From assembly GCA_948567375.1 (NCBI GenBank), contig OX419755.1, positions 57,485,945-57,549,944 on the forward strand: DNA of 64,000 bases, given 5' to 3'. A program made the position numbers and the translations under genes. Positions 1 through 11,459 of this stretch are shown in pieces. The DNA is from Lunularia cruciata (taxonomy: Eukaryota > Streptophyta > Marchantiopsida > Lunulariales > Lunulariaceae). Position 1 is the first letter of the stretch, and the number at the start of each line of letters is the position of its first letter. Below the pieces are notes generated by a model. That model searched no databases, had not been told where the DNA came from, and was given only the letters and a program-made list of their open reading frames with translations.

Positions 1-1850
1 CTTGTGTAACCAAAAGACCAGGAAATAGGCCCTAAAAGACAAGGTTGCAAGAGCAAGCACAAGCAAATGGAAGGCCACCACAATGCAAACCCAATCACAA
101 AAGAGGCACAAGCCTAATCCTCAGGTTGTGAGTTCTTTTGGCAAAGAGAATTCATGATCCATGTGTGGGTTGGGTAAAGAAGCAAGGAAAGGAGTGACCA
201 TCACACATAGAGAACTCTATTTGTCAAAGAACTCCAAGTGAGTGGGAAGAAGGAATCATCCCCGATGAATCAAGGAGAAGTGAATGCCGAGTTCTCTACC
301 AAGATCCCGTGAAGACCACACCTTGATGGCCATGACATCTATTTGTGACCACCTCCAGAACCAAGAAGTGACCCCAATAACACAACAAGGAAAATGACAG
401 CCAGCTCAACCCTACCATCCTATGAAGAGCCACGACTAGACTATCTTATGAATTACCCACCCTTGTTGACTTGGATTGTTCACATGTTGGAGCTAGTCCT
501 AAAGGCCATGGAAGACCCACTACCGGCATATTGGAATATCTACCTGGCTATGATGAATTACAAGCGCCTGATAGAATTTTTTACACTATCAAATCCAGAA
601 GGCCATTTGGGAGAAGCTAGGAGAAGAGAAGGAGTTGATCAAGGCTTACATTGGTATTGTACACTTGGAGACTCAATTAATTGAGCTCTAGAGACATTGC
701 CAATACATGGATTAGAAGCTAGACCAATTGGTAAACTTATGAGGTCATGTCATTTGGAAGCAGATCCATACTCACAAGAGGGAAGTTATCACCACAAGCA
801 AACTTTGGCAAGTTGGACCACACAAGGAGAAATGGTCCCATGTGCCAACTCATCATAAGTTTGCAAGTTGGAAGAGGCTCTCATAGAAAAGGACATAGAG
901 CTTAGAGAGCCAAAGGAGAGCGGGATGTCTTGTCTATGAACCAAAAGGTGTGGAAGAAGGACAATGACACCATGTTGGAATAGTACCAAATGGAGTTGTG
1001 CCAAGTGAAGGCCAAACTTGCAATGATGAATGTTGGTGCTACCTAATGCAAACAAGCATTTGTAGACTACAAGGCAGCTTAGGAAGAGAAAATTAAGAAG
1101 AAGGAAGGAGAGATGGACTTGATGAAAAAGGAGATATTAAGAGTACAATAGCAAGTTGCCTACCAGATTCCAATGTAATAACACTTAAGGGGCGGTCCAA
1201 GCATCATGTTAAGGAGATGAAGAAGAAGCACAAGGAGCAACTGAGTGATAGGAATAAGGAGGTGGCTTCTCTCAAGTGGGAACTAAAGGCTCTCCACAAC
1301 CAAAGCATTAAAGAAAATGCACTTAAAGTGAAGGTGGAGAAGGCTTGGATGCACATTGAGGAACTGACCACAATTGTCAATAGCCACAAAGACCATGAGC
1401 TGATCTTCCATGTGTAGATCAGGTAAGAGGTAGACATGGAAGTGCACTTCACCCAAGATACCTTGGATGAGGAGCAAATGCGAGTGACTATAATAGTGGA
1501 GGATATTGTGAACCAACTAAAAGTGCAAGTGGGAGCAGTGGCACTAACCCAAGTTCATTGTGCAAAGCTCTGAGAGTTGAAGGAAAAGATACACATCCTA
1601 GGAACAAAGATGTATTCATCAGAGCAATTGCTCAAGTTGGATAAGAAGCTATGGAAGCACATCAATGAAAAATTTGATAGTGTCCTATCCAAGGTCAGCC
1701 AAGAGATTGAAGAATATGGGAAGCATATAGACGAGCTTATTCTAAGATGCAAGCGAGAAGATGCATTAGGAAAGCCAAGTGGGTCAAGGAAGAAGAGACT
1801 TGATGAACCCATGTACATTTGAAAGATAGGTTACACCCTTGGAGTACAAT
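1..1850 (+). pseudogene. COIL-2 coiled-coil gene relic
   Basis: Broken plus-strand reading frames (394-684, 1217-1417, 1577-1822) read as one decayed gene for a charged, helix-forming protein. Lys/Glu-rich heptad-like runs are clearest at 1217-1417 and 1577-1822. The first frame has a PSYEEP motif followed by a segment that resembles the minus-strand gene at 35674-36215 (SPPYEEP, then a similar Leu/Glu-rich stretch), so I place both in one family, called COIL-2 here. Multiple in-frame stops show it is not functional. No enzymatic motif is visible and the function is unknown. Nothing recognisable was found in the first 390 bases, which may be its leader. Family placement is inference from short similarities. 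Confidence 0.45.
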
Positions 1851-1878
1851 CATTATGCCACAACCATCAGATTTGTCC

Positions 1879-2563
1879 TATGAGTTGGCCTATCTCTCAC
1901 TCAGGATGAACCTCTGATAACTATTATGGTAGTGCACCATGGACTAAGAAGGCAAAGAACCCCAAATCCCATACTCCTCCAAGGCTAGCACTCCAAGACT
2001 CAAGCCATTGCTCACTAGAGAACTCAATGAGAGAGATAGTTGCAAATGAAAGGGTGATGAGTATCTCCTCATCCCTAGTTTATATACTTGTGAAAAAATT
2101 ATGCACCAAAGTTACTAATTACTGGAGTAACTCAAGTAACTAGGCTAAAAGTCCAAAAAATTCAAAAAGTTTAATGAATATGCGTACTCATGGGAATATT
2201 CTCCTAAGCATGTGGTCTTATCTTGACCCAACCACTAAGTCAAGGATTCCTTCACATGGGCTATCCTTGGACTATAGAAAGATTGAAAAAAAAGGCTTGT
2301 GAGTCCAAGAGTTCTTAATTCTTTCCTCAAAACCAAACACTTAGGAATAATACCAAGTCAACATACTAGAATCTAAAATAGTGGTGCCCATCTTTTCCAC
2401 TTTCTCTAAAGTAAGGTCCACTCTATCTTAGCTATGACTAACTTTAGCTAATCATGACTGATATAGAACCATCCTTTATCTTTATATAAATAATATCTCT
2501 CAGGTACTTGTAATACAAAGCTAAATATCACAATATCACACACATGCACAAATGGGTGTTATA
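1879..2563 (-). repeat. GYP-A 3' LTR
   Basis: Aligns along its length with 10777-11459. On the minus strand it begins TATAACACCC (TGTAACACCC in the partner) and ends near ...CTCA. The inner boundary at 2563 sits directly next to the polypurine tract. Outer boundary uncertain by 2 bases (1879 or 1881). Confidence 0.85.
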
Positions 2564-2574
2564 TTTTCCCCCGG
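2564..2574 (-). other. GYP-A polypurine tract
   Basis: On the minus strand this reads CCGGGGGAAAA and abuts the 3' LTR, the position and composition expected of the plus-strand primer of an LTR retrotransposon. Confidence 0.7.
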
Positions 2575-2760
2575 ACTAAGTTTTTACTTTGTCCTCAAAG
2601 TGAAAGCCTCTCTAACTTCTATGATACATCTTCAATGGTTAATCCTATCAAAGTGTCTTTCTCCCAACTCCTTGAGATCATAGGTGTAATTTCTCCACAC
2701 CTTCTCCACTATGAAAGGTCCAAAGTACTTAGGCAAAAAATTCTTTTGCACTCTCTTGAA

Positions 2761-3907
2761 TCAAATGGAATCAAACAACATTACCGAATCACCTTCTTTG
2801 AAAAGCTCCCCCTTCTTCTTGCCTTGCCTCTTCTCATAGCTCTCCTTTTGTTTCCTTTGAGCTCGCTTTACTTGAACCATAGCAAATGCTCTTGCCTCTT
2901 CCAATTCCATGAGTTGATCCTTCCTTGACTTCTCTCCATCACCTCCTTGTGCTTTCTTCAATCTCTATGAATGCTTTGAAATGTAGGAAGATCAAAGTGA
3001 ATAGGTAAGGTAGAATCAATACCATATACTAATTGAAATGGAGAATATCCGGTGGAAGTCTTCATGGTTGTCCTATACTCCCACAAAACTGCATGAATCC
3101 TCTTGTCCCAATGATGTTTAGCCCCCTCTATTTTTTCATCTTTGGCCAACATCATGCACAAGGTCTGATTGGTTCTCTCCGCCAAGCCATTGGAATTTTT
3201 CTTATAAGATGTAGTTACTCTATGTTTGATAGAGAAATGTCATAGCATGGCTATAGTAATGCTTCTTGTAAACTCTCCTCCTTTATCAAAAACTAACTCA
3301 AAAGGGCACCCAAACCTAGTGATAATGTGTTCATAAGGAAATCTCCCAACTTCATCTTCATTCTTGTCCTTCAATGGTCTAGCCTCAACCTATTTGGTAA
3401 GATGATTAGTAACTACAATAATGTATTGATTGTTCCTTGGGGTTGGATTGAGAGGACCTACAAAATCAATTCCCCACTTCTCAAAAGGTCCTTGCAATGG
3501 AATTGATCTAAGAGGTGGAGTGGAGGTACACTTTCTAGCAAAAGCTTGACAAACATGACAAGTTTTGCAATACTCAAGACAATCCTTGAAAATCCCTCTC
3601 CAATAGTAACCTGCATTTAGAATCTTGAAAGCAGTCACCTTTCCTACAAAGTATCCACCACACACTAAACCTTCATAAAACTCCTTTATGAGTAGGATCT
3701 ACTCTTCCTTACACACTACTCTTCAAAATAGACCATTTTCTCCTTGGTGAAAAAGAATATCTTCCACCATTGTGTAAGGTCTAGATCTTGCTGCAACGGC
3801 CTTCCTCTCCCTAGCATGCATCCCTTCTAGATAGTTACCTCTTGTCACAAAATCCACAATCTCCTTGTACTCCATTAGAACCTCTTGAGTGAGTGAGATT
3901 GTCATGA
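2761..3907 (-). pseudogene. GYP-A integrase
   Basis: Frames 3723-3905, 3390-3665, 2958-3185 and 2761-2961 together give a Ty3 integrase. The zinc-binding region keeps CKTCHVC near 3550. The catalytic core starts with GIDFVGPLNP (first Asp) and resumes with MAERTNQTL, which carries the catalytic Glu. HWDKRIHAVLWEYRT and TGYSPFQLVYG are typical late-core motifs. The C-terminal part is a basic Lys/Arg-rich stretch ending FKEGDSVMLFD. The His pair of the zinc finger looks mutated, and stops and frame changes separate the pieces, so it is not functional. The gene continues into RNase H on the far side of the inserted solo LTR. Confidence 0.85.
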
Positions 3908-3977
3908 TGTAACAATATGGAGTTTAGTGATGAAGTTAGTCAAGTGCACTCCAAGTAAGTATTTTCTAGAAGGAAAC

Positions 3978-5713
3978 TATGGTACCCACATTTTTCATTT
4001 TTGATAAGGTTTGAAGAAGAAGTGTATTGTGGACACCAAATTGAGTCCACACAGAGAAGAAACGAGGAGAAACTTGTGTTTTGGTCCGGCCAAGGAAGTT
4101 GACTTCTTATAAGAGGAAGAAGAACTTGGACTGGATCAGACCCAAAGGAGTGCAGACCCAAAGGAGGATTGGATTGAAGGAGGGTTTCTTCGCATCGGAA
4201 TGGAGGTTGCAAGTCAGGATTACTTCTAGGTTCATATCTCAGTGACCACAAGTCCAAATCATGAGTGCTATATGTCGTTAGAAGCATCTCTTTCAGGGCT
4301 TTCCATTGCCATCTCAATCTTAGAGTTTGGAGGTCTGTAGAAAAAGTTACAAGAATTTTAATTTTCTATATTAGATGTATGGAGTAGTTGAGTGACTTTG
4401 GGTCCACAATACTTTGGGTCTATGTTCTTTGGATCTATAAAATTTTGGACTTATAAGACTTCAGGTTAGAAGCTTCTTTGCCTCAAGACAAAGGTGACCA
4501 TATCCAAGGTAGTCGGACCTCAGAATGCAGTCCATGTGACTTTGGGAGTCTTGCTAGAGTCATCTAAGGAACTTAGAGTGGGGAAAGACGAGATTGTTAG
4601 GATACCCATGACTTTAATTTCAGTTTAGATTGAAGAAAGGATATGAAATTGAAGGAGAAGTAGCAATAGTGAATAAACCCAAAGTGTAAGATCAGACAAT
4701 AGGTGTCTTCAGGTCAATTACTTGAGATGTTAGAAGAGATTGGGTTGGGTTAGCAAATAAAGATGTAGATAGTGTATTCATGATCTCAATTGCAGTTCAT
4801 AGTGAAGAAGTAGTAGAAATAGTGGAGAATGTAGTAGAATTAGATAGACTCAAAGAAGGAGAAGTGATAGGCGGATCATCGAGTTTGGAAGCCAAAGTTG
4901 AGGTTGACATTGGATCGGATTATGAACAATTTTGAGATCAAAAGAGTGTAGATATGAAGAGGTGTGTTACCATTTTGGATCTGTAGGTTGGTAGAGTTGT
5001 TAGGAAAAAGTTTTAAGAAGTTAGATAACTGCCAAAGAGCTTTGCCTATTTAAAGGAGGCCTTTGAAGTAAAATGTTGTTCAGTATTCCAAATTATTGAA
5101 GATAGATAAAGCAAAGTGTTGAGTTTAGTGCTCATTGGTTGAGCTTAATTCCAAGTATCAAGTTTGTGTTTGTGTTTAAGAGTGTGTGTAGAATTTTGAA
5201 GTGCAAGTCAATGCGCTTGTTGGATGTTGGATTCCGCAACCTTGATCTTCATTTTGTGTGTTTGATCCTAAGTGAAGTGCAATCAAAGAAATCCTTGATA
5301 GATCTGAGAGGAATTGTAGTGTTGGTATTCTGCATTTGTGAGTACAACGCATGGTTGACACAAAGCTATTTGATCAAGGAAGTTATGCCTTTAGCAGAGA
5401 GGTGGAACACAATTTTGAGGCAAAGTTGTTTTGCAATGAAATAGCCATCTTCAAAAAAGTTTGAATCATCACAATCAAAGTTTATTTGAAAAGATTGGAT
5501 AGTATTGTGATTAATGAGTGTTAATTTGTGATGAGACTGTAATCAGTGCTTGTTACTCTCTTCTCAGTGTGGTTGCTACTTGAGAGATTAAAGAACTCAA
5601 GAAGAGCTAATTTGGTTACTTTGCTTTGTATTAGAATATTTCTTATTCATATCTTTGCGAGAATGAACTTTACTTACCTGATTACTGCAAAAGTGATATT
5701 TGCCAAGTTGTCA
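3978..5713 (+). mobile_element. COIL-1 copy C (deleted relic)
   Basis: Starts with a leader containing GGTACCCACATTTTTCATTT, which matches the leader of copies A (near 24510) and B (near 29140) on the other strand. About 4690-4870 matches the C-terminal end of the COIL-1 ORF. About 4963-5713 matches the COIL-1 LTR found inverted at 20819-21585 and 25329-26085, including the end GATATTTGCC followed by TTGTCA. Most of the ORF and the 5' LTR are missing. I see no coding potential at 4000-4690. Confidence 0.7.
4963..5713 (+). repeat. COIL-1 LTR, copy C
   Basis: Plus-strand counterpart of the LTRs at 20819 and 25329. Shared blocks include the TTTGCCTATTTAAAG region, the GGAGG..TTTGAAG segment, the ...AGAGGTGGAACACAATT block and the terminal AAAAGTGATATTTGCC. 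The 5' boundary is approximate. Confidence 0.7.
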
Positions 5714-5982
5714 CATAAACTTCTAACCAGCTTAGCTTGCATGCCAAGTAGGCAGCTTCAAGAAGGAAACTTCTTGAGAAGCTTTTTGGTTAACTTGGCT
5801 TGCACTCCAAGAAAGTGGCTCAAGGAAGCTTCTTGAGAAGCTTCTCAAGAGCCTTGTATGCTCCTTATAAATATGATAGCCAAAGCTCATGCTAGGCATT
5901 TGGAGTTTTCCCACATTCAAGTGTCCCAATGTGATCTTCCATTCTCCTATTTCTCTCTTTGGTCTTGGTCTTTTACACATGA

Positions 5983-7330
5983 GCTCCTTATCCGGGAAGG
6001 AATCATCCACTAGCTCATCTCCATCATGATCATAGGCCCTAGATAACAAATTTGCATTTGCATGTTTCTTCCATGACCTATCCTCAATGGTGTAGTCATA
6101 CTCAAACAATAGTATCATCCACCTTGTTAGCCACTCTTCCACATTAGACTTGTTGAAGATGTACTTCAAAGCCTTGTGATCCGTGACAATGGCATCTTTC
6201 CCTCCAATCAAGTAATGTTTAAACTTCTTGAGGCCAAAGATCACGGCCAACCCTTCTCTCTCTCCGTGACAGAGTAGTTTTTTTCTATTAAAACCATCTA
6301 CCTACTAGCATAAACTATTGGATGATTTTGCCCATCTTGGTCTAATTGACTAAGATTGCATCCAATAGCTACATTATGAGCATCAATGTAGAGGATGAAA
6401 GGCTTACTCCAATCAAGTTTAGCAAGAATTGGAGCTACAACAAGGAATTGCTTGAGCTCTTCAAAAGCTTTGCAAGCATCTTTGTCTTCCAAAATCACCA
6501 TGTAATCTACACCCTTCTTCATATAGATGGTCAGTGCATAAGCCTTGTTGGAAAATGAGAAGCTGAACCTCCTATAGTACCCAAAAATCCCCAAGAATTG
6601 GCATAACTTTATCAAGCTTGAAGGAAATGGAAGGTATGAGATTTTCCTCACGTTCTCAAGATCAACTGCTATTCCATCCTTGGAGATGGTGTGCCCCAAA
6701 AGTAGACCTTTTGCACATCCAAAAATGCACTTCTCTAGGTTGAGTGATGCATTTGCTTCATCCAAGTGTTGCAAGACCTTGATTAGGTGCTCAAAGTGCT
6801 CCTCCTTGCTCCCATAGACACAAAAGTCATCAATGAATTCTCTGACAAATTTCCCAATGAAAGGTTCAAATACCTTATTCATGAACTGTTGGAAGGTGGC
6901 TGGAGCATTGCAAAGCCTAAAAGGCATGACCTTGAAAGCATAAGTTCCCCAAGGTGTGGTGAATGTGATGAGTTGTTGATGCTTTGGTCCAATTTTGATT
7001 TGGTTATACCCACTATAACCATCTTTAAAACTGTACATCTCATGACCTACAACCTCCTCAAGATCTCATCAATGAATGGCAAAAGGTAATAGTCCTTCTT
7101 AGTAACAATTGAGCTTCTTGTAATCCACACATACCCAAAGCTTGCCATTCTTTTTCTTCACAATCACAATTGGAGACACCCATTCTGAATTCCCCACCTC
7201 AAAGATAAATCCGGCCTCCTTGAGCTTATCAATCTCCTCCTTCACAACCAAAGAGATTGGTGGACTAATGTGATGTTGCTTTTAGGGGACTGGTCTTGCA
7301 TATGACTCTACCTCAATCTTGTGCTCCTCC
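5983..7330 (-). pseudogene. GYP-A reverse transcriptase and RNase H
   Basis: The frame at 6298-7038 is a long, uninterrupted RT segment. It has DGYSGYNQI (first catalytic Asp), TPWGTYAFKVMPF, LCNAPATFQQFMN and the active-site box EFIDDF in place of the usual YVDD, followed by a thumb/connection region with LGHTISKDG. Upstream, 7040-7330 reads as the RT fingers (VVKEEIDKLKEAG, VDYKKLN) with stops. RNase H follows: ILYIDAHNVAIG, then 5983-6250 with VTDHKALKYIF and LTRWMILLFEYDYTIE. A frameshift near 6290 separates RT from RNase H. The reading frame is cut at 5982 by the solo LTR. Confidence 0.9.
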
Positions 7331-7339
7331 AAGGTGACT

Positions 7340-9540
7340 TCCTTTAGATCCTTGTAGCTAAAAGCAAACACATGGATGAACTTGCAAAAAATCTCTTTGA
7401 ATCTTACCTTCTCCTCCTTGGTAACATTTGGACCATACTTAAGGGTAGATCATCTCCTCTCTATCTCCTCAAGTGTCAATGGTGATTTATTTGGGTCCTT
7501 CAAAACCTCTAGCTTAGGTGCAAAATCCATAGCACTTAAGGGATACACATCTGAATCAAATTCATATTCATCCTCCTCCATGCTTGTTTGTGTCCATACA
7601 TGAAGCTCCTTCTTTTGAATTTGATTCCCAATAATTAAAAGATGGTGTATCTAAATGTGAAGTATTAGTGGTGTTAGTGATTGCAATTGTGAGTCTATGG
7701 TTTGATGGCCTAATCCTCAAGTACCCTTTGTGCCATCAATTAGTTGTGCGTGCTACTCTCAACCATGGCCTCCCAAGAAGTAAGCCATAACTTGAATCCT
7801 TCAAGACTTGGAAAGTCATGAGATTTTGAACTCCCATAACTGAAACTAATACCTTATCTATCACCCCTAATGGTCAAACTTATTGCTTGATTGCCATGCT
7901 CACCATAAATGTTGAAGGTCTATAGGATATTATACCCAACTTCTTCATCAACCTTTCTAACATGGCATTCACTACAGATCCTCCATCAACCAATGCATCC
8001 TTGATGTTGTGACCATTCACTCTCACATCAATCTTGGAGGCATTTTCACACGCCTCCGATGGTGCTAGTTTTACATCCACCACTCCCGTTGATACTAGAG
8101 AGTTTGCTTTCTTCTTCCTTTTGCTCCTTGTAGAACTGAAACCACCTCTAAGCTCCTTTCTCAAGGTAGGGTTCAAAGCAATCAGTTGACTAATTGTGAT
8201 GTTAGCCTTATGACTACCAACATCTTCAAACACATTGTAATTCCATTGTTGTTTTGAAATCAAGAAATCCTCCATCCCCAACTTCTTCCTTGGAGTCTTT
8301 GTTGTTGATGGTGTTGAGGTGCGAGTTCTCCTAGTAGACATAGGAGTATCTTTGCTAGGAGTAAATCCTTGAGAAGAGTGAATATCCTCTACAAAAGAAG
8401 CTCTCTTATTTTCTTGTGCCAAAACCTCCAAATTAAGATCCTTGGAGTTTGAGCACTCTCTCTTCTCATACTTGCTCTCAACCACATCTATAGATGCTAT
8501 CCCCTTACCTTTGTTTGGATTAGGAGCCACTTGGGTTTCACTACCTCCCTCTTTCTCTCTATTGGCTCTCTCATAACCCCTTCCTCCATGGTAAGTGGAA
8601 TTTGGGCAATTAATTTGGATATGGCCTCTTCCTCCACAACCAAAATAATTTCTATCATTGAAATTGTTGGTTGGTGGGCCTCCTCTATATGGATGGTTTC
8701 CATAACTCCTAGGCCCTCTCCCTACATTCTGATCCACCTCTCTCTCTTCTCCCATAGTTGCACCACATTGATCTTGAGATCTGCAAGTTGTTCTGTGATG
8801 GTTTGAAGTGGATCTTTTAGTGGAGGTGCAAGAACTGGAGCAACTACTACTTGTAGTGCAACTATTGCCACCAAAGTATCAGAAGTTCCACCATACTTGT
8901 AGCCTTGAGGAGGATGCACAACCTCCTTCACCACCAAATCACTCTCATTTCCTTCCAAACTCTCCTCCATACAAATTGCAATCTTGATGGCTTCTACCTT
9001 GGGTTTCTCATATCTCACCTTACTTCTAATCTGTGGTCTCAACCCTCCCACAAAATTCTTCATGAGCATAGCCCCTATGCCAATCATAGTAGTCTCTATA
9101 TCATCCTCATCTTTCCTCAACATAATGCGAAATCTGGACTCTAACTTCTCCACTCTTTCTACATAAACTCTCACTTTCTCTCCATCTCCTTGTTTGAGGA
9201 AGGTAAACTCACTCATCTCATAAATCTCATCTTGAAGAAATTTCTCAATGAGTGCTGAAGTCAAACTCTCCCAAGACTCCTCTTGCCCATCTCTCGTCTC
9301 TCTCTTTTGGTATTTTGACTCATACCATATAAGTGCTACATCCTCAAAGAAATTCTCAAAGAATTAAGCCCACTCATCCTTCCTCCTCTCATTGTTTCTT
9401 ATGCAATCTCTCACAAAAGCCTCCATATCTTCTCCATTCTTGCCAAAGAAAACCGTAAGTTTCCCTATCTTAACCCCTCACTATCTTTCTCTTATCCCAC
9501 AAATTTGTTTTTCTTTTCTCTCACTCTATAACTAATAGAG
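7340..9540 (-). pseudogene. GYP-A gag and protease
   Basis: 8722-9264 and sequence up to about 9540 encode a gag capsid-like segment (FLQDEIYEMSEFTFLKQGDG, then FVGGLRPQIRSKV). The overlapping frame 7880-8755 carries a zinc knuckle CGGRGHIQINC (C-x2-C form lost one Cys, His and last Cys kept), a Lys-rich linker, and a retropepsin-type active site read as DALVDGGSVVNAML (Asp-Gly-Gly instead of Asp-Ser/Thr-Gly). 7340-7879 is protease and linker sequence with stops. The product would be the structural protein and the processing protease. Confidence 0.8.
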
Positions 9541-9698
9541 TATGTATATGACTAACACCATTTGATAATAATCTACCCTAGGGAATAAAAAAGGTTTAGG
9601 TTGCTCCAAGATTTCTATAGCAACATCAAATCCTAGAGTGCATATTAATTGAACCCTCATGGATAGTTTATCCATAAGTTGAAAGATTATCTCCATCA

Positions 9699-10244
9699 CT
9701 AATCTTGAGAACAAGCTGATGAAAGTGGTAATATTTTTGTAGTTGTACTAAGGCTCTCTCCAAGATCATTCACCAAAGTCTCTAAAAGAGCTTTTACTCC
9801 ACTACACTCATGTCCTTTTGAAAGTCCTTCCACTCCACAAACCTCACACAACTCCTTGGTCTTAGATCTTCTCCCTCCCAATCTTGGTGAAGAAGGTCCA
9901 ACATGCAAACCCAGGTCAAGTAAGCCTCTCCTTTCCCTCAATCTCTTGCTCTCAAAGGTCAATGGACATGAACTTGCCTTATATCTCTTCTCTCTACATA
10001 AAAAACACTTAGACTCACTCTTTCCTCCAAGTGGTGTAGGGTTTTGGATCCTCTCAATAATTTCTTCAAATTCTATTCTAAACTCTCTTTTCCTCAAATC
10101 CACCCTTAAAATCACCTCAAACCCTTGAGGAACCTTGCATACCTCAATTTCCACTCTTGGTGATCCTCCATGTTCCCAAGATAAGTCTAAACACTCAAAC
10201 ATACCTTTTGTTGCTCTCACACTCCTAATGCATGAGAATCTCAA
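9699..10244 (-). CDS. Accessory ORF upstream of GYP-A gag, Cys-cluster protein
   Basis: An uninterrupted 181-residue frame lies between the 5' LTR and gag, in the same orientation. It has two cysteine clusters: CFLCREKRYKASSC (spaced like a CCHC knuckle with Tyr in place of His) and CEVCGVEGLSKGHEC. Between and around them the protein is basic and Arg/Lys/Glu-rich, with SRxRERRG-like stretches. Its survival as an open frame while gag and pol are broken is notable but may be chance. The N-terminal Met is only the first available one and the frame may be a fragment. I do not recognise a named family. Possible roles include nucleic-acid binding or a duplicated, diverged knuckle of gag. No further gene was seen at 10245-10754. 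Confidence 0.4.
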   Translation of the reverse strand: MRFSCIRSVRATKGMFECLDLSWEHGGSPRVEIEVCKVPQGFEVILRVDLRKREFRIEFEEIIERIQNPTPLGGKSESKCFLCREKRYKASSCPLTFESKRLRERRGLLDLGLHVGPSSPRLGGRRSKTKELCEVCGVEGLSKGHECSGVKALLETLVNDLGESLSTTTKILPLSSACSQD

Positions 10245-10754
10245 CTTTGTAGAATTGACACTTCTTCACAATGTCACTCAAATTTCTCAATTGGTATGGT
10301 ACAATCCTCTGAAATTTTACACACTTGATCATAACTTTAGAACTCCCATGTAGTTGCAGGAGCAATTTACCCTATCAACTTTCAAAAATTCTACCTTAGT
10401 GCACAAATTAGCTCTTATAATAATTTTAAGTGTGATAACTTAAGGATAACCAAAGCTATCATGTATAAAAATTTCAAGTCTAGATCTCAAACTTTAGATT
10501 TTACCCAAAATCACCATAATCCTCAAAATCAACAATCCACATCACACAATCTCTCCAAATCCTCTCATGTGTACAAGATGTAAAAGATCACCTCAAAGAC
10601 ATCACAATGACCTACATGGTATAAAAATATGTCTTCGTTCTCTAACATAAGTTCAACCCTCTCTTGTCCTAATGTTCTCTCCAAGTGAGCTCTCATAGCC
10701 TCCTTTTATCTAATATGGAATTGTACATTCAATATTATCTTGCCTTCTAGAGAG

Positions 10755-10776
10755 GTCCCAACAACAGAACCAAAAA
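10755..10776 (-). other. Putative GYP-A primer-binding region
   Basis: Directly downstream of the 5' LTR on the minus strand the sequence reads TTTTTGGTTCTGTTGTTGGG. A TGG start next to the LTR end is expected for a tRNA primer site, but I could not match a particular tRNA. Confidence 0.35.
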
Positions 10777-11459
10777 TGTGAGGCTATGCCTCTCACTCAA
10801 GATGAAGCTCTAATAGTTATTATAGTAGCGTACCATGGACTAAGAAGGCAAAGAACCCCAACTCCATCATACTCCAAGGCTAACACTCCAAGACTCAAGC
10901 CATTGCTCACTAGAGAACTCAATGAGAGAGATGGTTTCAAATGAAAGGGTGATGAATACTTCCTCACCCCTAGTTTATATACTTGTGAAATAGTTATGCA
11001 CCAAAGTTACTAATTACTGGAGTAACTCAAGTTACTAGGCTAAAAGTCCAAAAAAGTCAAAAAGCTAAAGGAATATGCATACTCAAAGGAATATTCTCCT
11101 AAGCATGTGGTCTTATCTTGACCCAACCATTAAGTCAAGGATTCCTTCACATGGGCTATCCTTGGACTATAAAAGAATCAAAACCAAAAGGCTTGTGGGT
11201 CCAAGAGTTCTTAACTCTTTCCTCAAAACCAAACACCTAGGAATAATACCAAGTCAACATACTAGAATCCAAAATAGTGTGACTCATCTTTTCCACTTCC
11301 TCTAAAGTAAGGTCCACTCTATCTTAGCCATGACTAACTTTAGCTAATCATGACAAATATAGAACCATCTTCTATCTCTATATAAATAATATCTCTCAGG
11401 TACTTGTAATACAAAGCTAAATATCACAATATCACACACATGCACAAATGGGTGTTACA
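10777..11459 (-). repeat. GYP-A 5' LTR
   Basis: 683 bp; minus strand starts TGTAACACCC and ends CCTCACA. A TATA-like TATTTATATAGAG run lies near 11385 on the minus strand. Partner of 1879-2563. Confidence 0.85.

Larger units (their letters stand above)
3908..5977 (+). repeat. Solo LTR of the chromovirus family, itself interrupted
   Basis: 3908-3977 and 5714-5977 match the start and the remainder of the LTR seen intact at 13184-13606. The first part begins with the family start at 3908 and has lost roughly 90 bp internally. The second part contains the TATA-like TATAAATA and ends TTTTACA. There is no internal region and no primer-binding site after 5977, so it is a solo LTR. A COIL-1 relic sits between the two parts, making a three-level nest inside GYP-A. 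Confidence 0.85.
3903..5982 (+). repeat. Target-site duplication CATGA flanking a solo LTR
   Basis: CATGA occurs at 3903-3907 and again at 5978-5982, immediately outside an LTR that starts TG at 3908 and ends CA at 5977. This 5-bp duplication proves insertion of the chromovirus-family LTR into GYP-A. Confidence 0.9.
1879..11459 (-). mobile_element. GYP-A: near-complete Ty3/Gypsy LTR retrotransposon
   Basis: Reading on the minus strand: 5' LTR 10777-11459, primer-binding region, an accessory ORF, gag with a CCHC knuckle, protease, reverse transcriptase, RNase H, integrase, polypurine tract and 3' LTR 1879-2563. The protease-RT-RNase H-integrase order defines Ty3/Gypsy. No chromodomain was found after the integrase. 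The two LTRs are clearly homologous along about 680 bp but differ by many substitutions and small indels, so the insertion is old. The element is interrupted by the solo LTR at 3908-5977. No convincing 5-bp target duplication could be fixed at its ends. Confidence 0.9.

Noticed and set aside
3940-4317. A 125-codon minus-strand frame
   Set aside because: It covers the junction between the solo LTR and the COIL-1 copy C leader; no motif and no conservation in other copies.
5139-5444. A 101-codon plus-strand frame
   Set aside because: It is within the COIL-1 LTR; no similar protein frame is kept in the LTR copies at 20819 and 25329.
7376-7603. Plus-strand frame of 75 codons
   Set aside because: Antisense to the GYP-A protease-RT linker, with low-complexity Ser content caused by the opposite strand.
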